DNA of 64,000 nt from an uncultured Acidimicrobiales bacterium (lineage in GTDB: Bacteria > Actinomycetota > Acidimicrobiia > Acidimicrobiales > SZUA-35). Below, one piece after another: positions 1-7,258 of this stretch. The notes under the pieces were generated by a model. That model made no database searches and was not told where the DNA came from. It worked only from the letters and a program-made list of their open reading frames with translations. Numbering within the stretch: the stretch's first letter is position 1; each line of letters starts with the position of its first letter. The stretch lies in NCBI GenBank assembly GCA_937922785.1, contig CALAJQ010000015.1, forward strand, positions 1-64,000, written 5' to 3'. Both the position numbers and the translations under genes were made by a program.

Positions 1-687
1 GGCGACCTTTTGTTCGACACTGCCACAATCGCGCAGATAGCTGCCGAGCTTCACGTGCCCGGTGACGCTGTAGCCACCGCCATCGCCGAACACGCTGCCG
101 GTGCAGATCTCGGGGATGCAGGACTTTTGGATCGCCTCATCGGCCCGACTCAGGTCCGAGCCGCCCGACGTACGAATAACAGTTCTGAAGCAACGGCCCG
201 GGCCATGGTGAAATGGCTTGAGACAGCGCACGGGATGAATGCACGGGTCAGAGCTGACGGCGTAGTGGTTGCTTCACCTCGCAAAGACATCATGGCAAAC
301 GTCGCGAACAGCCTGAGAACGGTGCAGGGCCTGGGCGGTTTGGGCAAAGTCAAGAAGATTCAGGTTGCTGCGGTTGACCTCGAGGATAGTGACGGTGCTG
401 CGTGTGTTGTTGCTGATCTGAAAGACAAGAGACGTTCAGCAGTTATTGGCGGAGCTGTCGTAACTACTGGCGCAGCCGCTGTTGTGGGAACCGCCGCCGC
501 AGTTGCCGCCGCCCCGGTTGCCCTGGTGGGGTTGCCTGTTGCTGCCGGAGTTGGAATTCTTGTTAGTCGGGCCGCTCATAGAAGCACTGTGGACCAGGTA
601 ACCGAAGGTCTCGAAGAGATGCTTGACGGCGTCGCCCGAGGCGAGCGGCCACCAAACGTGTTCTCCCGCTTCCGCCGCCGAAAATAA
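1..687 (+). CDS. Unknown protein with helical N-terminus and C-terminal Gly/Ala membrane hairpin, probably 5'-partial
   Basis: I do not recognise a named family. The frame is open to the window edge; the first possible start inside is a TTG at base 10, so the true start may lie upstream. The first 35 or so residues look like a short helix-turn-helix-like segment of the kind found at the front of several actinobacterial membrane proteins. A mixed, soluble-looking middle part follows (residues 45-140). Residues 145-190 are very rich in Ala, Gly and Val and could form one or two membrane helices. The protein ends in a short Arg/Lys-rich tail (FSRFRRRK). No catalytic motif is visible. The next gene is convergent. 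The coding call is firm because of length and amino-acid pattern; the function is open. Confidence 0.7.
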   Translation, partial: GDLLFDTATIAQIAAELHVPGDAVATAIAEHAAGADLGDAGLLDRLIGPTQVRAARRTNNSSEATARAMVKWLETAHGMNARVRADGVVVASPRKDIMANVANSLRTVQGLGGLGKVKKIQVAAVDLEDSDGAACVVADLKDKRRSAVIGGAVVTTGAAAVVGTAAAVAAAPVALVGLPVAAGVGILVSRAAHRSTVDQVTEGLEEMLDGVARGERPPNVFSRFRRRK

Positions 688-756
688 CGGGGACAGGCCT
701 GGCTCACCTTCAACTGGCCGGGGCTGAGTTTCTGCCGGAGCTTTCTTTCCGGCTTT

Positions 757-1209
757 CTAGCCGCCCATTTGTTCCAGCATCGCTTTCATTTGGGCGTGCA
801 CGAGGTTGATTGCTTGCAGCGGGCGGATCATCACTTTGAACTCGGTGATCATGCCCTCGTCATCGCAGGTGATGATGTCTACGCCGTTTACATACTTGCC
901 ATCTATCGAGGTCTCAAACTCCAACATGGCCTGGTTGCCTTGAAGGATCTTTTTGCTGTACCCGAACTTTTGGGCGCCTGAGCTTGTTGATTCTTCCGGT
1001 GCGTCTTCGCCTGGCTCCTCGCCGCCGAGGGTGCCTCCTGCCGCGCCCAGATAAAGCTTGGTGATGTCAATGCCCTTCTGAGGGGTGAAGACGATGGGGG
1101 AGAGGAACACGACATCAGGATGCAGGATTGCATCAAGCCCGCCTTCGAGCTCTCGCTTCAAGTGAAGCTCCCATTTTTCCATGCACGCGAAGATGGGTTC
1201 AGTAGACAT
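757..1209 (-). CDS. NTF2-like / SnoaL-like protein
   Basis: A 150-residue protein with the layout of the NTF2-like superfamily: an N-terminal helix, a segment around residues 22-40 (GLDAILHPDVVFLSPIV) typical of the cone-shaped fold's first strand region, and C-terminal strands with the pattern GKYVNGVDIITCDDEGMITE, which matches the paired strands of SnoaL-type proteins. These proteins bind small hydrophobic ligands or act as isomerases or cyclases; the substrate cannot be told from sequence. Start is ATG. It lies 32 bases downstream of the ureohydrolase gene on the same strand, so the two may be co-transcribed with the VTT gene further upstream. Family assignment is fairly safe, specific role unknown. 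Confidence 0.7.
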   Translation of the reverse strand: MSTEPIFACMEKWELHLKRELEGGLDAILHPDVVFLSPIVFTPQKGIDITKLYLGAAGGTLGGEEPGEDAPEESTSSGAQKFGYSKKILQGNQAMLEFETSIDGKYVNGVDIITCDDEGMITEFKVMIRPLQAINLVHAQMKAMLEQMGG

Positions 1210-1241
1210 TTGGTGGGCTCCAGTTTTAATTTTGAAGGCGA

Positions 1242-2228
1242 TCAGTGTCTGATGCGGTCAGCGATAAGCGACACGATCTCAAACATTACCGCCATGGCTC
1301 GGTAGCTCGTAATTTGGTTCGGCGAATCGACAGTTGGCATCAGACAAACGACGTCACCACCGATGACGTTCTTGCCTCGAACTGACTGCAACAAGTCGAC
1401 TACTTGATCAATCCCGAAGCCCTCAATACCAGCCTCGATGTTGGCGACGCCCGGAGCGACCATTGGGTCCAGGCAGTCAAGGTCAAACGTGATGTAGAGA
1501 GGTCGGTCACCGATTCGCTCGTCGATGATTTGCTTTACCTTCTCCGCCCCCATCTCGTCGTAGTCAGTCTTCTTGATGACTTCATAACCAAGCGCATAGC
1601 TAGGGTCCAGCCACTCCAGAGAGCGAGTGTTGCCTCTAATGCCCACCTGCACCGAGTGTTCTGGGTCGACGTGGCCGTCGGTCACGAGGTAGCTGGCCCA
1701 GTGCGCTGCGCTTTTAATAGCGCCCATGAAGTGGGGAACGTTGTGGAAGGCGTCGGTGTGGGCATCGAAGTGCAGCAGGCATGCTTTCTCGCCTCCGGTT
1801 AGCTTCGAGTCCTTGCCGCCCAGCGCTTGCAAGATTCCACCCGTGATCGAGTGATCGCCGCCGATGGAAACTGGGCGGCAGCCTGCCTTGTCAAGCTCGG
1901 AGTAGTAGTCGGTAATCATCTCAATCGAGCGCTCGTTGTTATTGCCCTCCGACAGCGGAACGTCGCCGAGGTCGTGGATGCGGCAGCTTTCCCACGGGTC
2001 GATTTCGAACTTGTTGTGGACTCTCCGTCCGATAGCTGAGACATTCCGAACTGCCCTGGGTCCGAGATGCTGGTCTCGCTGGGTTGTGCCGTTGCCGGTG
2101 CTGTGAGGAACCCCAACGAGGCCTATGTCGGCGTTGCTAGGGTCAGCATCGTGTGGTGCCCGGAACAGCGTGGGGATGCCGTACCAGTAGATGCCATCCA
2201 TCAATCGGTCTTGGTCGGAACGGCTCAC
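1242..2228 (-). CDS. Ureohydrolase (agmatinase/arginase family)
   Basis: A 328-residue member of the Mn-dependent ureohydrolase family, which splits guanidino compounds into urea and an amine. The metal-binding motifs are all present: GGDHS at residues 123-127, HFDAHTD at 153-159 and DLDCLDP at 249-255. After APG the usual loop TGTPE is replaced by VANIEAGIEG, so substrate preference (agmatine, guanidinobutyrate, another guanidino acid or guanidine itself) cannot be assigned. Start is GTG at 2228, which overlaps the stop of the upstream VTT-family gene by four bases, a sign of translational coupling. Family level is certain, product name is not. Confidence 0.88.
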   Translation of the reverse strand: MSRSDQDRLMDGIYWYGIPTLFRAPHDADPSNADIGLVGVPHSTGNGTTQRDQHLGPRAVRNVSAIGRRVHNKFEIDPWESCRIHDLGDVPLSEGNNNERSIEMITDYYSELDKAGCRPVSIGGDHSITGGILQALGGKDSKLTGGEKACLLHFDAHTDAFHNVPHFMGAIKSAAHWASYLVTDGHVDPEHSVQVGIRGNTRSLEWLDPSYALGYEVIKKTDYDEMGAEKVKQIIDERIGDRPLYITFDLDCLDPMVAPGVANIEAGIEGFGIDQVVDLLQSVRGKNVIGGDVVCLMPTVDSPNQITSYRAMAVMFEIVSLIADRIRH

Positions 2229-2962
2229 TCGGTCTCCTCTGGAGTTATTGGCGCATCAGTTTCGTCAACTGGAGCTTTTTCGTCAACAAGATCTTTCAGC
2301 GTTTGAAGTTCAGAGTCTTCACCTCTAAATTCGCCAAAGATCGTCCAAGCCAGGGCCGCTGCGGAGAATCCAAGCACCCAGATCCTGTGTTCGCCGATCC
2401 AATCTGTAACCGATCCGATCGGGCTTTCGAGAGATTCGCCAACTCGTCGGATCGTGGCCAGTCGAAAGATTGTGCCCAAGACGTTCAGAACAAAGAAGGT
2501 CCTGACTTTCATGCCGGTTGCCCCTGCCAGAGCACAAACGATGTTGTTAGGCGCCAAGAAAACTATGACTGGGCCGATGCGCTGAAACAGCGACTCGCCG
2601 TCATCCATTAGAGGGCCATAAGTCTTTGAGCGACGTTTGACCCACCTCAAAGCCCGCTCACCGAACCAGTAACCCAACAGATAGTTGGCCGGGTCAGACG
2701 CAATCAGGCGCAAGAATCCGACTATGTAGTAGGTGCTTGCGCTTAGCTCGTTTGTGGCCAGTACAAGGTTGCGGTTGCGAGGGCTCAGTAGAATGAGAAG
2801 TAGAGGATTGCGGTCCACGATTTCGGCCAGTAGGAGGTCGCCAGCCCAGCCTGCCACCATCGAAGCAGCGGCAACCGCCGCAACTGCGTAGACGACCGGT
2901 TTGGCCGGTGGCTTCCCCCGCTGAAAAAGACTTCCAATACCCACTGACAATGATTCTGCCAC
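2225..2962 (-). CDS. VTT/DedA-like membrane protein
   Basis: A 245-residue integral membrane protein with the features of the VTT (DedA/SNARE-associated) family. Hydrophobic segments lie at about residues 22-45, 52-75, 78-95, 128-150, 155-170 and 190-210. The region NPLLLILLSPRNRNL followed by a re-entrant-like stretch, and FLAPNNIVCALAGATGM around residue 135, resemble the paired half-helices of lipid-transporting DedA proteins. The C-terminal 35 residues are acidic and probably cytoplasmic. Start GTG. It is the first gene of a coupled pair with the ureohydrolase (GTGA overlap). DedA-type proteins take part in lipid scrambling and envelope homeostasis; why one is coupled to a ureohydrolase is not clear. 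Confidence 0.7.
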   Translation of the reverse strand: MAESLSVGIGSLFQRGKPPAKPVVYAVAAVAAASMVAGWAGDLLLAEIVDRNPLLLILLSPRNRNLVLATNELSASTYYIVGFLRLIASDPANYLLGYWFGERALRWVKRRSKTYGPLMDDGESLFQRIGPVIVFLAPNNIVCALAGATGMKVRTFFVLNVLGTIFRLATIRRVGESLESPIGSVTDWIGEHRIWVLGFSAAALAWTIFGEFRGEDSELQTLKDLVDEKAPVDETDAPITPEETE

Positions 2963-2978
2963 CGGATCACCCCACTAA

Positions 2979-3024
2979 GGGGGTCAAGTCTCAAAAGTAG
3001 TTAGGTCACCGTTTCTGTTGATAA
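2979..3024 (-). repeat. DnaA-box-headed dispersed repeat, copy A
   Basis: On the minus strand this copy reads TTATCAACAG, then about 9 variable bases, GACCTA, and ends in the conserved tail TTTTGAGACTTGACCCCC. It lies between SURF1 and the VTT gene and points away from SURF1. It is the same family as copies at 3861-3906, 37268-37312 and 60415-60459. The bases just past the tail can pair with its C-run (CCCCC-TTAGT-GGGG). Confidence 0.85.
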
Positions 3025-3077
3025 CCAACCGCTCCGTGCCGAACTGGCTGGTGCTGTCGAACTGACCTGGGAAACAG

Positions 3078-3833
3078 TCAAACCCGACTGGGTACGCGGT
3101 CAGAATCGGATTGATTTGATCGCCGGGCTGATTCGAGCGCCTTCTTTCGAAGAATGAGCACATAGAAGACAATTGTGAGCACCGTAAACGTGAACCATTG
3201 CATCGCGTAGGAGAAGTGAGCACCTTCATCTATGGGCGGCAGGGGAACTGGTTCGGGAACTGCGAAGGCTTCCGCGTCGGTGGCTTGCTGCAGCCATAGG
3301 GCGGCCACTTCAACGCCGGCCCGGTCGCCGAGCAACGGCACGTTGAGCCTGGGGACACGGTCACCGACATTGGTGTCAGCGGCACCGAAGTAGCCCTCCT
3401 TCATCCGGGACTCCTGAAGCCAGCCTCTGATCTCCCCATCGGAGGCGGCTTCAGGAGTGTCGTCACGCCCGAGGAAACCTCGGTTGACGAGAATTGCGAC
3501 ACCGTCATCGGTGACAAAGGTGCCAACTTGCCAGTCGCCGGCCCGACCGTTTAGCGACCGGTTGGCAACTCGAACCAACTCTGGGTCAATCCAGCGACCG
3601 GTGTCGCTGATTGGCACATAGGCCAGCTGATCAGGGTCAGCCCCGGCCAGTGCTTCTGCCACAGTCTGGGCAGGAGCATCGGCCCTAGAAGTCACGACTT
3701 CATTGAGTGCCCTCCGTTCGCCCAATCGGTCTAGCTGCCAGAACCCCGCCCAGATGAATACGGCGACAGCCACTCCGACAAAGAGGTGTGAAAGGATCCA
3801 CCTCGTTTTGCCGGCAAAGCTCCAGTCGCGCAC
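3078..3833 (-). CDS. SURF1 family cytochrome oxidase assembly protein
   Basis: A 251-residue SURF1 protein. A membrane helix at about residues 12-30 (LFVGVAVAVFIWAGFWQLDR) contains the family's GFWQLDR motif. The periplasmic domain has the hallmark VNRGFLG at about residue 132, and the C-terminal helix is preceded by FSYAMQWFTF, the family's H/F-x-YAxQW signature. SURF1 helps insert haem a into the aa3-type cytochrome c oxidase, so this gene points to aerobic respiration. Start GTG. No oxidase genes are in the window. The gene is bracketed by two inverted copies of the DnaA-box-headed repeat. Confidence 0.9.
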   Translation of the reverse strand: MRDWSFAGKTRWILSHLFVGVAVAVFIWAGFWQLDRLGERRALNEVVTSRADAPAQTVAEALAGADPDQLAYVPISDTGRWIDPELVRVANRSLNGRAGDWQVGTFVTDDGVAILVNRGFLGRDDTPEAASDGEIRGWLQESRMKEGYFGAADTNVGDRVPRLNVPLLGDRAGVEVAALWLQQATDAEAFAVPEPVPLPPIDEGAHFSYAMQWFTFTVLTIVFYVLILRKKALESARRSNQSDSDRVPSRV

Positions 3834-3860
3834 GAGGTGAACGGTATCTAAAAGGGCGAC

Positions 3861-3906
3861 TTATCCACAGATCGGGCGACCTAGACAGTTTTGAGACTTG
3901 ACCCCC
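3861..3906 (+). repeat. DnaA-box-headed dispersed repeat, copy B
   Basis: Begins with the DnaA-box sequence TTATCCACAG, then variable bases, GACCTA, and the conserved tail TTTTGAGACTTGACCCCC. It lies between the SURF1 start and the stop of the vWA lipoprotein gene, 27 bases upstream of the SURF1 start codon. With copy A it forms an inverted pair around SURF1. Confidence 0.88.
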
Positions 3907-3914
3907 GATCACAA

Positions 3915-5594
3915 TCATCGGAGCTGTTCCGCTATACGGATTAGTTCTGCGAGCTCGGCGATGTCGCCTGAGCGTGATTGCAGCGCTTCGGCCTCGATGG
4001 CTATTTGGCTTAGCTCGATGTCAGCGGCGAAAGGGCTTTCCCGCATGACTTCTGCAAATGTTGCAACAACCACGGCAAGCCGGAAGTCATCTGAAGTCTG
4101 AGACCACCGGTCGCTGATCATCGATGCGTCTACTGTTAGTGAACCCTCTATGACTTCGTCGGTCTCTGGGTCTTGCCAGCGCATCATTGTCTTGCCCAAA
4201 ACGTCGCTGCCTTGAACTCCTGGCTGCAGTTCCAGCTCATAGAGCGCTGTGGCCTGGTGTCCGGATCCAAGTTCGCCTGCATCAACTTCGTCATTGCGAA
4301 AGTCATCATCGAGGACCGCACGGTTTTCATAACCGATTAGTCGGTAGCGAGCCACAGTGTCAGGATCAAACTCGACTTGGATCTTGCCGTCGATGGCAAC
4401 GGTCAACAGGATCGAAACCAGATCGTCGGTGAAGATTTTCTCGGCCTCTTCAACTGTGTTTGCGTATGCGTAAAAGCCGTCACCACGATCGGCCAGGGTT
4501 TCCATGACCGCGTCGCTGGTGTTGCCCATTCCGACACCGAGTGTGACTAATTGGATGCCACGGTCAGCATCGTCCCGAATCATTCGAGCCAGCCCGTCCG
4601 GATCGCTAATTCCGACGTTCGCAACACCATCAGAAGCCAAGATGACTCGATTGATGCCGTCGCGGTTGAAGGTGTCATCGGCTAGGCCATATGCCAGCTC
4701 CAAGCCTGCTTCCAAGTTGGTTCCTCCCTCGGTGGGCAGGGAATCGATAGCGGCAAAGATGACTTCGTCGTCTCGAACCGAGGTCGGTTCTAATACGATT
4801 CTTGAACCGTTCGCAAAGGTCACAATTGCCACCGTGTCGCCCCCGTCGAGCTCGTTCACCAGGGTTTTTAACGATTCCTTGACCACTGTCATGCGGTCCG
4901 CTCGGTCCATTGAACCGGAGGTGTCGATCAGGAAAGTCAGTGACGCATCAGGACGCTGGGAATTCCGCACTTCTTCCGCCGACACTCCTAATCGCAAGAT
5001 CACGTTGTCGGTGTTGAAAGGGGATGGTCCGGCGTCAGCCACAACGGTCAGGCCATCGCGAGGCGCTCGGTAGTCATAGTCGAACGAATTGACATACTCC
5101 TCAACTCGAACCGATTCCCGTGGCGGCATGTCGCCGTTGTTCAGCCACGTCCTGGCGATCGAGTAGCTGCCAGTATCGACATCAAGTGCAAATGTCGACA
5201 GAGGATCACGGTCGGTAGACACAAAGTCCCTGATGCCGTAGTCGCGGAAGAAGTTGTCTTCGGTCTCGTCAATTTCGGGCTCTTCGGGTTCATCAAAGAG
5301 TCCGCCGTCAACCGCAGGTGAAGCAGGAATCGACTCAGCAGAGTCATCCCGTTCGAACAAGCCGGAATCCTCGCCGCTTTCTTGTTCCATGGCTTCGTCT
5401 TCGCCGCCTTCGATAACAAACTCCGAAGTGTCCTCCATGGCTTCGGTAGTTTCCGCACCGTCATCTCTCGCCTGAGCAGTCGTCGAGGCAAAGTCCGATT
5501 CTGCGTCGTCGCTGCTGTTTCCGCACGCCGCCGCACCAAGGGAAAGGGCCAGGAGAATTGCAACCGCTGATCTCGCTCTTTTTTGTTGGTTCAT
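3915..5594 (-). CDS. von Willebrand factor A-domain lipoprotein (YfbK-like)
   Basis: I place the start at ATG 5594 because it gives a clean lipoprotein signal, MNQQKRARSAVAILLALS followed by LGAAAC, with Cys as the lipidated residue; a longer frame upstream adds no signal. The mature protein begins with a long acidic, low-complexity linker, then a vWA N-terminal domain (FALDVDTGSYSIARTWL), then the vWA domain with a complete MIDAS motif DTSGS (in LTFLIDTSGSMDRADRM), then a C-terminal domain like DUF3520 of E. coli YfbK. This family sits on the outer face of the membrane and binds metal-dependent protein partners; its biological role is poorly known. The upstream gene is divergent, with a 106-base shared promoter region. 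Confidence 0.87.
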   Translation of the reverse strand: MNQQKRARSAVAILLALSLGAAACGNSSDDAESDFASTTAQARDDGAETTEAMEDTSEFVIEGGEDEAMEQESGEDSGLFERDDSAESIPASPAVDGGLFDEPEEPEIDETEDNFFRDYGIRDFVSTDRDPLSTFALDVDTGSYSIARTWLNNGDMPPRESVRVEEYVNSFDYDYRAPRDGLTVVADAGPSPFNTDNVILRLGVSAEEVRNSQRPDASLTFLIDTSGSMDRADRMTVVKESLKTLVNELDGGDTVAIVTFANGSRIVLEPTSVRDDEVIFAAIDSLPTEGGTNLEAGLELAYGLADDTFNRDGINRVILASDGVANVGISDPDGLARMIRDDADRGIQLVTLGVGMGNTSDAVMETLADRGDGFYAYANTVEEAEKIFTDDLVSILLTVAIDGKIQVEFDPDTVARYRLIGYENRAVLDDDFRNDEVDAGELGSGHQATALYELELQPGVQGSDVLGKTMMRWQDPETDEVIEGSLTVDASMISDRWSQTSDDFRLAVVVATFAEVMRESPFAADIELSQIAIEAEALQSRSGDIAELAELIRIAEQLR

Positions 5595-5632
5595 GCATGT
5601 GTGGCGTATGGGTATGAATACCTGGTTCCCGC

Positions 5633-5703
5633 TGTCACATGTTTGTAACGAAGCAAAATTGGTGCAAGCCAAAGTGCGCCACGTTGGTAACGTGTGTCAC
5701 ATG
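5633..5703. promoter_or_regulatory. Divergent promoter region with repeated TGTCACATG
   Basis: The intergenic region between the vWA lipoprotein and the regulator-like gene holds two direct copies of TGTCACATG (5633-5641 and 5695-5703, the second overlapping the regulator's ATG) and two GTAACG motifs (5645-5650 and 5687-5692). The arrangement could be an operator of the adjacent regulator-like protein. This is inference from repetition only. Confidence 0.35.
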
Positions 5704-6330
5704 CAGTCCTCAGACATCACTCTGCTCGCTCTCCACGGTTTGAGACTTAAAGGTTTTACCGAGACAGATACGGTTTCAGACCTCTACGGTATTGACTCAG
5801 ATGCCACTGATGCAGCGCTTAAAGGCGCCTTGGAGGCCGAACATGTAGTGAGGCGGGACGGTCGCCGTTCGGGGTGGAGCCTGAGTAAGGATGGCCGGAC
5901 CGAGAACGAGCGTTTGCTAGCAACCCAACTTGATGAAGCCGGGCACCGGGACGCTGTCCAGTCTGCCTATGAGCAATTCCTAGGTTTGAACTCCAAGATG
6001 CTGGCCACCTGCACGCGCTGGCAGGTGAAAGACGCCGAAGGTCAAGTTCTCAACGACCACACCGATCCGGCCTATGACGAGTCCGTCATGGCTGACCTCA
6101 GAGAGCTTGATGACCGAGTGCAACCAATCGCTAACGAACTGGCTTCGCTCTTTGATCGATTCTCTATCTATGTGCCTCGGTTCGATCACGCGATGGAACA
6201 GCTAAAGGCTGGTGAGCTTGAGTGGTTCACCCGCCCGGTCATGGAGAGCTATCACACGGTGTGGTTTGAGTTACATGAAGACCTTCTCGCCACTCTCGGA
6301 ATTGACCGGGCCAGCGAGCAAGCCCACTAG
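5701..6330 (+). CDS. Winged-helix regulator-like protein
   Basis: A 209-residue protein; I use ATG 5701 because the residues encoded upstream in the same frame do not look like protein and cover the promoter region. The N-terminal 70 residues (ITLLALHGLRLKGFTETDTV, then a variable helix and EAEHVVRRDGRRSGWSLSKDG) resemble a winged-helix DNA-binding domain that ends in a beta hairpin. The rest is helical and acidic, with no recognised ligand-binding fold. Similar actinobacterial proteins are often labelled transcriptional regulators. It is divergent from the vWA lipoprotein and followed 40 bases later by dapA, with which it may share a transcript. Regulation function is an inference. Confidence 0.68.
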   Translation: MQSSDITLLALHGLRLKGFTETDTVSDLYGIDSDATDAALKGALEAEHVVRRDGRRSGWSLSKDGRTENERLLATQLDEAGHRDAVQSAYEQFLGLNSKMLATCTRWQVKDAEGQVLNDHTDPAYDESVMADLRELDDRVQPIANELASLFDRFSIYVPRFDHAMEQLKAGELEWFTRPVMESYHTVWFELHEDLLATLGIDRASEQAH

Positions 6331-6370
6331 AGAATCACCAGAGAAATCCTAGAGAAACAGAGAACACACG

Positions 6371-7258
6371 ATGCCCACATTCGGACCAGTACTAACTGCC
6401 ATGGTCACGCCCTTCGATGAAGATGGGGCCCTTAACCTCGACAAGGCACAGAAGCTTGCTAAGTACCTGGTCGCGAACGGTAACGACGGCGTTGTTGTGG
6501 CGGGAACCACTGGCGAGTCTGCAACCCTCACACACGACGAACAGGTCGAGTTGATTACCGCTGTCCGCGAAGCAATACCGAACCACGATTTAATCGCGGG
6601 CGCTGGTTCCAATGACACCAGGGCTGCGATCGAGTTGACAAAGCGAGCTACCGCCGCTGGTGCTGACGCAATTCTCACGGTCACCCCCTACTACAACAGG
6701 CCTTCGCAAGCGGGCCTCGAAGCTCACTTCGCCGAGTGCGCAGCAGCGACTGACCTACCTGTGATTGTCTATGACATCCCGGTTCGCTCAGGGCGCAAAA
6801 TCGACACCGACGTGTTGGTGCGTTTGATGGGAATTGAAAACATCATTGGAGTGAAGGACGCAGCGGGCGATGTTTCAGAAACTGCCAGCTTCTTGGCCCA
6901 GGCGCCTGCTGGCACCGAGGTCTACTCGGGCGAGGACAAGTTGACTTTGCCGCTGTTGGCAGTTGGTGCGGTGGGAATTATCGGAGTCGGAACCCACTGG
7001 GCCGGAATTGAGACGGCCGAGATGATTGCCGCATACACAAAGGGTGACGTCGAAGTGGCTCGTCAGATCAACGCTCGACTAATTCAGTCTTGGGACTATG
7101 AAACCGGCTTGGAAGCTCCCAACCCAGTACCGTCAAAGGTGATGATGAACTTGCTAGGCGTCGAGGTCGGCCAATGCCGACCTCCTATGGGACCCATCCC
7201 AGCTGGACTCGAAGACGACGCTCGAGCGGTACTCGCCGGTCTAGACAGGAAACTCTAA
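6371..7258 (+). CDS. dapA: 4-hydroxy-tetrahydrodipicolinate synthase
   Basis: Condenses pyruvate with aspartate semialdehyde, the first committed step to diaminopimelate and lysine. The 295-residue length is normal. The TTGE motif (residues 46-49), the catalytic Tyr134 (in VIVYDIP) and the Schiff-base Lys162 (GVKDA) are all present. The stop codon is followed directly by the ATG of the RNase J gene with no gap, an arrangement that is conserved in actinobacteria. Other DAP-pathway genes (dapC, dapD, dapE, dapF) lie elsewhere in the window. Start ATG. Confidence 0.96.
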   Translation: MPTFGPVLTAMVTPFDEDGALNLDKAQKLAKYLVANGNDGVVVAGTTGESATLTHDEQVELITAVREAIPNHDLIAGAGSNDTRAAIELTKRATAAGADAILTVTPYYNRPSQAGLEAHFAECAAATDLPVIVYDIPVRSGRKIDTDVLVRLMGIENIIGVKDAAGDVSETASFLAQAPAGTEVYSGEDKLTLPLLAVGAVGIIGVGTHWAGIETAEMIAAYTKGDVEVARQINARLIQSWDYETGLEAPNPVPSKVMMNLLGVEVGQCRPPMGPIPAGLEDDARAVLAGLDRKL

